From positions 835,934,136 through 835,998,135 of the forward strand of contig NC_081411.1 in assembly GCF_030272615.1 (NCBI RefSeq): a DNA stretch of 64,000 bases, in the 5' to 3' direction. Below the pieces are notes generated by a model. It had not been told where the DNA came from, made no database searches, and was given only the letters and a program-made list of their open reading frames with translations. Positions 45,081-55,255 of the stretch are shown here, piece by piece. The stretch is from Cryptomeria japonica. Lineage: Eukaryota; Streptophyta; Pinopsida; Cupressales; Cupressaceae. The position numbers and the translations under genes are program-made. Numbering within the stretch: the first letter of the stretch is position 1; each line of letters begins with the position of its first letter.

Positions 45081-45590
45081 TTCATTTTTGAAATTCTATT
45101 TGGTATCCTATATTATTTAGCTCTACTACACTCAACAAAGTGTACTTCAGACCTTCAACACAATATACATCATCACATTTAGCAATGCCAAGAAGTGTAA
45201 TTGAACCTTTACCTTTCACAGGACATGGTGCATCATTACCAAATCTTACATAACCTCCATCATAATCTTTTAATTTAACAAACTTGTGTATATCACCTAT
45301 CATGTGATGTGAGCATCCACTATCTATGATCCAAGAATCATTTTTATTTATGTGTGATATTAAGGCTTTTTCTTCATACCTTTCTTCATCTAATCCATCT
45401 TTGATAGCCACATATACAACTTCCTTTGTCTCAGTCTCATCAGATTTATCATCATTGGATTCCTCATCAGCTACTAGGCATGTCTTTCTTTCTCTCCTTC
45501 TGAAGTCTCAGTGTCTTCTGTATTGGTTGTCTTTCTGTCTGTCATCTCAGTAATCTTTCTTTTCATCATCTTTGTCTGGATGGTTTTTCA
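45081..45590 (-). pseudogene. C2 protease and end of gag
   Basis: The frame at 45082-45411 reads DSWIIDSGCSHHMIGDIHKF with the D-S-G active site intact, the only complete one in the window, and ends with TLLSVVELNNIGYQ leading to the pre-integrase. Upstream, 45412-45560 in the same general frame reads KTCLVADEESNDDKSDET, an acidic linker between the gag knuckle and protease. The match to Copia fades at about 45575, just before the junction with G4. Confidence 0.82.
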
Positions 45591-45594
45591 TCCA
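45577..45594. other. Small inverted repeat at the C2/G4 junction
   Basis: TGGATG gttttt CATCCA: 6-bp perfect arms, 6-base loop, exactly where Copia sequence ends and Gypsy sequence starts (45591). Confidence 0.5.
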
Positions 45595-46560
45595 TGGGGC
45601 ACATACTATAGGAATGTAATGCCATTCGGTCTAAAGAATGCAGGAGTGACCTATCAAAGAGCAATGACTACCATCTTCCATGACATGATGCATACCATAA
45701 TGGAAGATTGTGTTGATGACTTACTAGCAAAATCACTCACAAGAGAAGGTCATCTAGACATATTGGAGAAAATCTTTGACAGACTAGAACAATATCATGT
45801 TCGGCTCAACCCAAAGAAATGTGTCTTTAGAGTAACCTCAAGGAAGCTTCTAGGATACATTCTCTCAAGAAAAGGCATTGAAGTTGATCCAGCAAAGGTC
45901 AAAGAAATCATGGACATGCCACCTCCAAAGAACATCAGCCAGCTAAGGACACTACAAGGGTAGCTTCAATCTATCCAAAGATTCATTGCATAATTGGCAA
46001 ATAAGTGTCACCCCTTTACACACCTGCTACATAAGAACATCCATTTTTAATGGGCTGCTAGATGCCAGCAAGCATTCCAAATGCTTAAAGACTATCTCAT
46101 GAATACACCATTGCTGGTCCCACCATACCTGAGTAGACCTTTATTACTTTATATTTCAGCAACTAATACAACATTAGGTGTACTACTAGCACAACATAAT
46201 GCAGAAGGGAAAGAGTGTGATGTTTACTACATCTCTTGCACACTGGTTGGCTATGAACTCAATTACACCCCTATTGAGAGAGCTTGCCTAGAAGTAATCT
46301 TGGTAGCCACTAAACTGAGGCACTATTTGTTAACACACAAGGTACAACTCATTGCAAAGATTGATCCACTCAAATACTTACTCAGTAAAGCAGCATTGAC
46401 AAGCTACTTGGCCAAATGGGTGATGATTTTAAGTAAATTTGACATCAAGTATGTGGACCGTAAGTCTATTAAGGGTCAAGTTATTGCAGATCAATTGGCC
46501 GATGCACCACTCATAGGCGATCATCCCCTCATTTCCAATTTTCCAGATGAAGAGATATTC
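45591..46560 (+). pseudogene. G4 RT (palm onward) and RNase H, left copy
   Basis: The frame 45511-45963 enters Gypsy at PWGTYYRNVMPFGLKNAG and runs through the catalytic box, which reads EDCVDDLL (Tyr of YVDD is Cys), to the connection LLGYILSRKGIEVDPAKVKE. After stops at about 45961-46050 the frame at 46081-46806 begins with the RNase H region (LLLYISATNTTLGVLLAQHN, RHYLLTHKVQLIAKIDPLKY, KGQVIADQLADAP). Fingers and the start of RT are absent on this side. Confidence 0.88.
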
Positions 46561-46716
46561 ATGATCACAGAAGAACAACCATGGAAACTGTACTTTGATG
46601 GTTCATACATTAGGCATGGCTCAGGGGCAGGCATTCTGTTTATCACACCTCAAGGTGACAGCATCCCAAAATCTTATAGACTCACATTTCTATGCACAAC
46701 CAACATAGCAGAGTAT
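45591..46716 (+). repeat. Terminal duplication of G4, left copy (RT/RNase H)
   Basis: Matches 62468-63592 nearly base for base. Visible differences: CVDD here against YVDD there, VPPYLSRP against VPPDLSRP, and a one-base insertion in the right copy near 62615 that breaks its frame. Confidence 0.9.
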
Positions 46717-47259
46717 GAGGCCTTAATCATAGGACTCAGGCTAGCCATACAATGGAAATTACAAGAACTACAAGTATATGGCGACTCCCAACTGGTCATT
46801 CATTAAGCAACTGATGAATATCAAACTAAAGATGGCAAACTCATGCCATACAAACAAATGGTGGACAAATTAAAGGCATCATTCACTACTATCACCTTTG
46901 AACAGATACCTAGAGATCAGAATCAAGCTGCTGACACTATGGCTACCATTGCATCTCTCCTAGATCTTCCACATAATTCAGTACACTACGAGTTCTTGGT
47001 AGAACAGGTTTGGATCCCCGCTTATTATATCCCTAAATCTGAGATGATATTTCACCTTATCGCTTCTGAATCCCCATGGTATGGTGAGTTCTATACCTAC
47101 CTCCGCGATCACACATTTCCTCCTAACCAATTGAATAACCAACGTTAAACCTTCATTCGCCAAACCGCTTGATATACCATTATTGCTGAAACCCTATACC
47201 AACGTAGTCTTGATGGCACTCTCCTTTGATGTCTAGAACAAGATGAGATAACAAAGGCC
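46561..47259 (+). pseudogene. G4 second RNase H-like domain
   Basis: The frame 46081-46806 continues with WKLYFDGSYIRHGSGAGILF, the complete DGS motif lost in G2, then TTNIAEYEALIIGLRLAIQW and VYGDSQLVIH. After a stop the frame at 46843-47148 holds FEQIPRDQNQAADTMATIAS, with the final Asp motif (AADTMA). Catalytic acids therefore appear present across the break. Downstream is the spacer to integrase. Confidence 0.8.
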
Positions 47260-48332
47260 TTGGAAGAGGTACATGAAGGGATTTGTGGAACTGATGCAAG
47301 CGGTCCATCACTAGCCAAGAAACTCCTGCACACTGGATACTATTGGCCATCTATGGAAAAAGACTCCTACTACTTTGTTAGAAAGTGCAAGAAATGCCAA
47401 GTTCATGGAGACTTGATAGATGCATTGGCACAAGAATTGCAACCAATCACAACACCATGGCCTTTTAGTCAATGGGGCCTTGACCTTGTGGGTAAAACCC
47501 ATCCATCTTCATCTAACGACCACAAATTCATTATTAATGCCACCGAGTACTACACAAAGTGGATTGAAGCTATTCCACTTACCCAAGTCACCAGCAAGCA
47601 GATCGCCTCATTCATCCTCAATTACATCATCTTTCTGTATGGTGTACCCATGTCCATCTTCACAGATAATGGACTTCCATTCAAAAATTAGGATGTGCGT
47701 GAGCTCTGTGAGAAATTTCACATCCAACATCGCTTTTCCACTCCCTATTACCCATCAGGCAATGGTTAGGCCGAAGCATCAAACAAAAACATATTAAGAA
47801 TCCTAAAGAAGATAGTCAATGATGTCGGTCGTGATTGGCACGTTCAATTAAATCTAGCACTATGGGCATACCGCACTATAATTCAAACCCCTACAGGCGT
47901 AACTCCCTACTCACTAGTCTATGGCATAGAAGCTATCTTACCTATTGAGGTCGAGACACCATCTCTATGGGTTTCCTTACACAATCTCATAGATGATGAA
48001 GTATACAGAGTATCCCATCTTCAAGATTTAGAGCTACTTGATGAGAAGTGACAAGCTGCATATAATCACCTCAAAGCCTATCAGCAGTGCATGAGCAGGA
48101 GCTATAATCATCGGGTTAGGCCTTGTACATTCAAGGTAGGTGATCTTGTTCTTCGAGAGAATCCTCGTAACCAACCAAACTGAGAACATCAGGGAAAGTT
48201 TGAAACAAATTGGCTAGGTCCATATGTTATCATTGCTGTATTTGGGTCTGGGGCATATCAGTTGGCTACTTCAGAAGGAGAACCACTTGCAGATCCGATC
48301 AATAGCATGCACCTTAAAAGATTTTATACATA
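47260..48332 (+). pseudogene. G4 integrase
   Basis: The frame 47260-47691 reads VHEGICGTDASG; relatives have CGxH, so a zinc-ligand His seems lost. Then CKKCQVHGD, WGLDLVGKTHPS (first Asp kept) and FTDNGLPFKN (second Asp kept), followed by a stop. The Glu motif reads G-stop-AEASNKN. The C-terminal region continues with stops to NSMHLKRFYT and a stop at about 48331. Compared with G2, the core is better kept but the frame is more broken. Confidence 0.9.
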
Positions 48333-51300
48333 AAGCTGCATAGAGCATCAGGCTCCTATGCATATTGGCAAAAACACCAAAAACATTCAAATAAATGTCT
48401 TGAAGAAAATACAAAAAACATCAAAAAAAAGTGAAGAAAAATCATGCATCCAAACAGTGAACAACCACTTTGGTGGCACCTGGGGTAAGTGCGATGGTGA
48501 AAATATAGTAAATAGGTACCACTCATAAAGGCTATGGATCCATTGTCTTTTAGACTTGTTGCGATCACATTCACTACATTCACTCATCCATCCATCCAAA
48601 CCATGGCTTGTCATTGATCTCCAATCAGGATAGTACTTCATGTGTCTTGTATCTCGCTTTTTCAGAGTCATGTCTAGAAACTGGGAGCAATTCCCTTAAC
48701 CTATTTGATGAAAGTGGATACTACATTGTTTTGTGATTTACTGAGTTCTTCATTTCAAATCTGTCTCACAAAATACCAAAAACATTGGAAAACAATCATC
48801 AAAATCCAAAAACATTGGAAAATCATCTCACACAATACCAAAAACATTGGAAAACTATCTCACAAAATACCAAAAACATTGGAAAACAATCATCAAAATC
48901 CAAAAACATTCAAAAAAAAAATCACAAAATCCAAAAACATCAGAAAACATAAAAAATCAATCAAAAACATGACAACACCTTGTACATACGTTTTTCAAAG
49001 TAGATACCAAACAAACACTATGAAATACTCCAACGATGACCACTTATCACATTTAACCAAATAATCAACATCAACATCAAACTGTCTTCAACAAGGATGC
49101 ATCCTTCCTTACCAAAACAAAGACAAAATGACATTTTCTTTGATAAGAAAATTCTGTTTAAGCTATCAAATACTTGGTTGATTTGTGGTTTATTTATTCA
49201 TATCAGGTTCCTACAACATTGTTTGTGTATCTTATGTGCTTTATCCTGATGAAGTACTAGGGCATGTCCTAATGGTGTCTACGTGGGAAGTTCACTAAGC
49301 TACGTGATCATAGGCAAAATATAGTCATAGATCACTACAGCTTGTTGACTACTGCGTATACCTTGACCATATGAGCATGAACCATTACCAAGGATCCATA
49401 TTATTTATTCTTTATATATGTTGTTTGCTTATAGGTACAATGCTCTTTCTTTGGTTCCTCCTACCTCATCCAAACTGGATAAAGGTTTTTATCTCTTATT
49501 ACGGTATGAGCTTGTCTTAGGATATGATCAGCCCAAGATCAAGGAGGACGATCCAAGTCATGCATGAAAAGTGATGATCCTTGTCTGTTCCACAAGCAAT
49601 ACTTAGGTCAACTTGACCCATTATATCAAGTTGTTTGTATTAACTTTCTATATCAAAATCCATGTAAAGAATACTCAGGTTATCTTGAATCATTATGTCA
49701 AGTTGCTTGTATTTTCTTACAACATTTTAAAGCTCGATGATGAAAAATAAAGCACTATGGATCGTCATTTCATCTCATCTATTTATATTGCATTCCATTG
49801 CATACCATCCATCCATTTACTCATTCATTATTCATATACATGATTTTGCATGCAAGTGTGAACAAAGTTAAATGTGAGCAGTTATGTGAAAATTGAGCTA
49901 GTTTTGGATACAATCGTGACAAAGTACTCTGATACATCATCAAGTGCATCATGCAAAGTCTAAAAAACATTGCATTCATCTATCATCATCCCATCATCAT
50001 TTCATTACATTTTAGTTGCATTTGCATTACTCTTTAGCCATTCATTAGCGTGCATTTAATATCATTTAGTTGCACTTACCCTGTATAGTTCATTCTCATT
50101 TTACTTGCATTAGTATCATTATATCCTTTTATTATTACCCTCATGACATTTAGATTCACTTACATAAATAATTGTCCTTATTTGCATTTCCTACCATGAT
50201 TACTCATTACTATACATTCATTTAACATCAGTTAGTGATCCTCATTTATCATCATTTCAACACTTATGTATCATACATTTGTTTAGGTTTCCAATAAATT
50301 GCATACATTCATTTATCTATCCATTAGTTCAAGTGCATTCATTCATCCATTTTAGTATATTCTTATACTCATTTTATCTCACTTAGGATTCATTAGATTG
50401 CATTCATTATCCCTCTTAAATGCATTAAGGTGCAGTTATTCATTAAACATAAGTTGCATTATAATCACATTATCATTTTACTTCCTCATATTTTGACATT
50501 TAGAAATCATCATTTAAACATTTGTACTTTACATTTTGTTTATCCACATATACATTCATTTAAAAAAAATTAAAAAAAACCCATCTAGATGCATATTCAT
50601 AAATAAATCATTCATTCAAAAGCATTACATTAACACCATTGCATATCATTATCCCATCATTGTTTTAATATAAACTACAAAATACTATCTATACCATCAT
50701 AAATCATCATTTTATTATGTATACATAACCATCATGGCATTACATACATCAGACATTCTATCCCAAAACATCAATGCACATATATATCAACCTGCATCCA
50801 CATGTTAGCATAAAACATGCATATAGGAATCATCTCATAAACACATACATATAGCAAAGAACAAGTATCCATCTAAGCATAAATCATGAAATCACCAACA
50901 AGCATAAACTCCATACATATCAAAATGCATATCATCACAAAATATGGGATCTCCTCATATATATCATCTCATATATCAGAGTACAATGAAGTCCACAAAA
51001 TCGGCTACCAAGAGCCATCCAAGGTACAGTCCAAAATGACAATATCAAAATATACAAAATGCTCTCTCAGATGCCACTCTAACCAGATGCTACACTACCA
51101 TCAGCACCTGCTCCCCCACTAGTCCCTGCACCATCCGATCTATCTCTCTATGGAGGCCTAATCAACCTCCACCTCCAGATCCTCCACCTGTGTCTCGGCT
51201 ATTGTAAGTCAAGTCTACAAATGTAATATCATATGATCCCAAAGATCTCCAGTAGCTCCCTCCCCTATATCCATAGGTGCCTCATCTGTATCTCCCTCTC

Positions 51301-51370
51301 TAGTGGCTCCCTCCCCTCTATCCATCAGTACCTCCATTTCCCCATACCTCTACCACCCAATCTAACTCCT
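48333..51370 (+). other. G4 3' non-coding region
   Basis: No coding frame recognised. Holds A-rich tandem repeats (48760-48960), then low-complexity sequence with cattcatt, catcatt and ttcattcat words (49780-50720), then cat/cac-rich sequence. From about 51000 the minus strand may already include the 3' end of the antisense PMD gene. Confidence 0.7.
48760..48965 (+). repeat. A-rich tandem repeats in the G4 3' region
   Basis: About seven units of some 25-33 bp sharing ccaaaaacattggaaaa, with alternating spacers (tcatctcacacaata or caatcatcaaaat). Same relative location as the repeats of G2 at 13790-14042. Confidence 0.88.
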
Positions 51371-52700
51371 CCCTGCATCAAAGGTCCCTATGATATCTAC
51401 AATGGCAAACTGCCTCTCCCTCTTTGCTAAACTCGACCACAACCGCCACCTCCACCTTTGAATCCACCACCTCCACCATCCCCCCCTCCTCCACCTCCAC
51501 CTTTGAATCCACCACCTCCACCATCCCCCCTCCTCCTTCATCACCACCTCCTCCATCACCACCATCCCCTCTCCCTTGTCCATCTCTCTGTATACTCCTC
51601 TGACACCCCTGCATCTACCATCCTCGGTTGTATATCCCATGGTTTTTCCTGTAGCATTCGAAACTCTGCTAAAGCCCGATCATAAGGTAATACTAGCCCC
51701 CATGTGTACCTCTCTCGGACTACCCTGGCATACTCTCCTGATCCCCTAGGCAACCCCTACTGCCGTCTAAACTATCTCAAAACTCTGTCAGGCAACTATC
51801 TCTCCACATGGTAGGCTGTCCTACCAATAAGGAATTAAGTCATGAACACATATGGCAATGCCTCCGCATGATCCTCCCAGGGCTCACACTCAATATACAA
51901 TTTCCATAGCACTGCATCCAAATCATCCAGTGCCCATTACCACCACTCTAACTTCCCCAGGTGGTGCTGACTCATCATACCACTATACATATATATATGG
52001 TTGGTCAACTGCCCGAAATCTCAAACTAATTGGTCGGGTAACTGGTAGGTGCTCCCACACCCAAATATGCAGTAGCGTGACTCCCACTGCCAAAGAGCCC
52101 CTCCCTTGGTATACTACCTCATGAAGCTCCTAATATAAGTGTGCCAACACGCACGGTCCCCATGCAAACCGGGTCCCCTCATTCATCATCTACTCAATCA
52201 CCTAACCCCAACCAACAACAAGTCCATATGATCGTCAATCTGGGCACAGTAGTCCCGCCACAATCCCTGATAGCACTACTGGTAATGGCTCGTACAAAGA
52301 AGCTATATCCTCTCAGGCTATCGAACCATAATCAATAAAGACATCCTCATCAAAAATTTTTTGCACCACTAGGGTCCACCACACTCTATCATACATCATT
52401 ATCTCACCTCAAATGGGAATATGCAGGATGTGCCATACATCCTCTAGTGTCATAGTCATCTCCCCCTATGCCAAGTGAAACGTGCATGTCTCACTATGCC
52501 AGCGCTCTGCCAATGTTGTAATCAAACCGTGATTCATCCAAATCATGGGCATATACATCATATCGTACAGGCCAATCACTGCAATACAATCCACCTCGGC
52601 CTTAGTTAACTGATCGCACAACCTCTATGTGGTGGGATGCCTCTCGCACAACTGTAAGACGTGAAGATCCTCCTACACAAGTGCATCAACCATCATCATC
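51000..52700 (-). pseudogene. Antisense plant mobile domain frame in G4
   Basis: Reads opposite to pol. On the minus strand at 52380-52620 I read LYDMMYMPMIWMNHGLITTL, then AERWHSETCTFHLA, a stop, and GEMTMTLEDVWHILHIPI, which lines up with the PMD core of G2 (LTALAERWHLETSSFHL, GEVTMTLEDVWRILRI). Further degraded blocks run to about 51560, including RGSGEYARVVRERYTWGL. The tail at 51378-51614 is Gly/Asp/Val-rich with a tandem VEVVDSKVEV unit, replacing the acidic tail of G2. Many stops. Family by motif recognition and by agreement of the two copies. Confidence 0.7.
51420..51570 (-). repeat. Purine/pyrimidine-biased tandem repeat in the PMD tail
   Basis: About 45-bp unit with cctttgaatccaccacctcc and ccaccatcccccc, present twice, in a longer (CCACCT)n-like tract. 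It encodes the repeated VEVVDSKVEV on the minus strand. Confidence 0.75.
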
Positions 52701-53769
52701 AGTTGTTTTGTTTCAAACTTTCTTAAGTTTAAACCTAGACTATCAACAAATACTTTGATCAAGTATCTTCGAGTCTCAACAGGTAAGCAATCATGATACA
52801 CCTAGACTTCAACAGACATTTATCCTAATGACCTAAGTCTCATTGGGGCAGCTATAGTTCAAAACAACTCTCACCTTCATCTCTCCATCCATCCATCATT
52901 AACATCAGGAGATTTTTGTTCACACAAACTGGGGCATCTATTTTCCTGCACAAAAGTGCTATCTCCTAACAATAGTGCTAATACCCTAACAAAAGTGCTT
53001 AATCAACTATGCAAAAGCGCTCAAACCACAAAAGTGCTACATTAGCTATGCAATAGCGCTACTTAATAGCAATAGCGCTCAATCAACTACTCAATAGTGC
53101 TAAACAAACAATAGCACTAACCTTTACAGAAACACTAAAACAACTACACAATAGCACCATTGCGGCACAATAGCGCTAATTCAATTGACAAAAGTGCCAA
53201 AACAAAGTTCTAGCACTATTGTCTCGACTCAACTTGGACCTAGCTAAAAACACATCAAAATTGCGTAAAATTCAAAAATTCAAATTCACATACCATTGGT
53301 CCGTAGTCATCTGGCTGCTGGAATTGACAGACTTGCTCTAATCGGTGCTCTACTATGGGAACTGACATCCTGATTGCTCCTTTCTCTTCCAGAAAGTCAC
53401 TATCAGAGCTACAATTTCACTATAGTTGCGGATACAATTGAACCTGTTTTCACCCCTTTCTCCCCATATAAACCCTTTGCCGTACCCCTAATTTTTCCCC
53501 GCTCATCGCCGCGGTCCCCGTAAACTTCCCGAGTCTCCCATTTCTTCATTTTATCTTCAATTTTCTTCTATTTTTCACCTACATTGCTCAATTCTTCTCT
53601 TCTATCACCCTACTAATTTTCATTCTTTTTCGAGAGATCGCCCAATTTTTCAAAATTTCTTGGCCCATCTCTCGAGGGGGAATACCACCCATTAAATTAA
53701 CATTTTATGGGGTATTTTTTCACACCTATTTTTCTATCTTTGAAATGACGTGATAAACCGTGTCATCTC
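52701..53769. other. G4 region between PMD and polypurine tract
   Basis: Non-coding on the + strand. Contains the short-motif array (52945-53215) and, on the minus strand, a possible 5' exon end (GGTATGT at 53288-53294). No further frame recognised. Confidence 0.6.
52945..53215 (-). repeat. Short-motif array near the 3' end of G4
   Basis: About 13 copies of caatagcgct and variants (aaaagtgct, caatagtgct, aatagcact) on the + strand, separated by roughly 10-15 bp. On the minus strand the motif reads AGCGCTATTG. Partner array, inverted, at 55340-55565. Confidence 0.85.
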
Positions 53770-53782
53770 AAAGAGGGGCAAA
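53770..53782 (+). other. G4 polypurine tract
   Basis: AAAGAGGGGCAAA directly before TGTAGTCACA, the same core as the G2 tract. Confidence 0.85.
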
Positions 53783-55235
53783 TGTAGTCACATAAATCTG
53801 TCCAGTTTGATTAAATGAATATTTGCTATTTATTTGATTAAAAAACCCACTAGCCATCAGTTAATTAAATTAATATTTAATTAATTCATCTTCAAACATT
53901 CTCCTATTAATTAAATAAATTATTCAATTTATTTTAATTAATTCACTATACCAAATTCACAAATCAATTAAATGAATAAATCCTATTTATTCAATTTTAT
54001 CCTCTTTCCTCTTTTAAATAAATTAAATAAAACATTTATTTAAATCACTATTCCCCCCTCACTTGCATTTTTCTACAAATGCAAGTTGCAACCACAAGTT
54101 GAAATAAATTAAATTTATTTTAATTAAAATCCTATTTTCCCTCACCCACCAAATCCACTTGCACTCCTAAACCCCCTTCTAGATTCTTCTAACTCCTTCG
54201 TAATTAACCTAATCCATACTCTAATTATTGTCACATTCCTAAGCAACTTGAAGTCACTTCTCAAAGACTTCAAAGTCTTTGAAAAATATTTAATGCTTTG
54301 TGTGTTCAACAATTTAACCTCTAAAGTCTTCCAAACCACTTATGGCTCTTACATGACCATTTATGGTTAACCCATAACTCAACCCTCATGTGACTCATGT
54401 GTCTCCTCAAGCATTTATTGCTTTGACCATGGTTATCTCTTTTACCTTTGTACAAGAGTTTATCCATTGGATAAAGGTTTTATTCTTTGAATAAAGAATT
54501 TATTCACTCAACCCAACCTTGACCTTAACTCCCAAGTTAACTCTCAGGTCATGTCAAGCATTTAATGTCTATTCACTCTCCTCTCAACCTATCTCATATG
54601 GACACTTGTCATCCTAGGATTGGGTTGAAAGCCATCACATGAATTGAATATCATTCAATCTCGACCCTTGTTGAGATTACTCAATCTCAACCATCCATTG
54701 CTCCATTTTACCTATAAATAGAGCTCTCATTCCTCATTTTCAAGAATCCTCGAGCATTTAGCATTCATAGTCATAATCCTGAAACTTGTATGCATCTAAG
54801 TTATAGTGAATTCTAGAGAGCATGTAGCATAAATCACTAATATCTTGTTATTTTGGCCTAAAATAAATCATTTTAGCATCATAGTATCTAATATTGGCTT
54901 TTATTCACATTTGCATAGTATTTTAGAGTAAACATTTCAATCTTGAACCTCCATAAGCATCCATAGTGCAAAAAGCTACTGAGAGCTACACTAATTTGTA
55001 ACTTGGAGAGGAGAGGAACAAGGGAGAAGGATCTAAGAGCATGTTAGAAGGCATTTGGAGATGTCTTGTTATACTTACTTTCATAGTTAAATATTTCTTC
55101 ATGTTTTTAGTGTCTCTTTCGATATGCCTGCTTAGATTAGTTTTTGGTTGATTAACATTAACAATTTCTTGCAGTTTTGGTGTGTTATACGACCACAGGT
55201 TCTAGTCTAACCATTGTCCATTTCACAAAGCATCA
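53783..55235 (+). repeat. G4 single LTR
   Basis: Starts TGTAGTCACATAAATC after a polypurine tract and ends about ...AAAGCATCA before a PBS, so it serves at once as the 3' LTR of the left part and the 5' LTR of the right part. A/T-rich with attaattaaat words. The right end is set by the PBS and is uncertain by a few bases. Confidence 0.8.
54713..54720 (+). promoter_or_regulatory. TATA box in G4 LTR
   Basis: TATAAATA in the context ACCTATAAATAGAGCTC, a near-ideal plant TATA box about 930 bp into the LTR. Start of R expected near 54745-54750. Confidence 0.65.
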
Positions 55236-55236
55236 T

Positions 55237-55255
55237 TTGGTGAATCCGACATGAA
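55237..55255 (+). other. G4 primer-binding site (candidate)
   Basis: TTGGTGAATCCGACATGAA after the LTR, close to the G2 site TTGGTGAACCCGACGTGAA. Confidence 0.7.

Larger units (their letters stand above)
40405..45590 (-). mobile_element. C2: Copia element, 3' part (3' LTR to protease)
   Basis: Minus-strand Ty1/Copia element inserted in G3 after gcaat. It has its 3' LTR, polypurine tract, RT-RNase H, integrase and protease in the correct order. Gag and the 5' LTR are missing at 45590, where + strand Gypsy sequence starts. The RT frame is the best-preserved coding frame in the window. Confidence 0.88.

Noticed and set aside
48356-49064. Frames around the tandem repeats after G4 integrase
   Set aside because: The reading is made only of translated repeat units (KNIGK-type) with no family match.
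49780-50720. Regular cattcatt/catcatt spacing suggesting a CRISPR-like or satellite array
   Set aside because: There is no fixed unit or spacer length. It is low-complexity sequence in the 3' region of G4.
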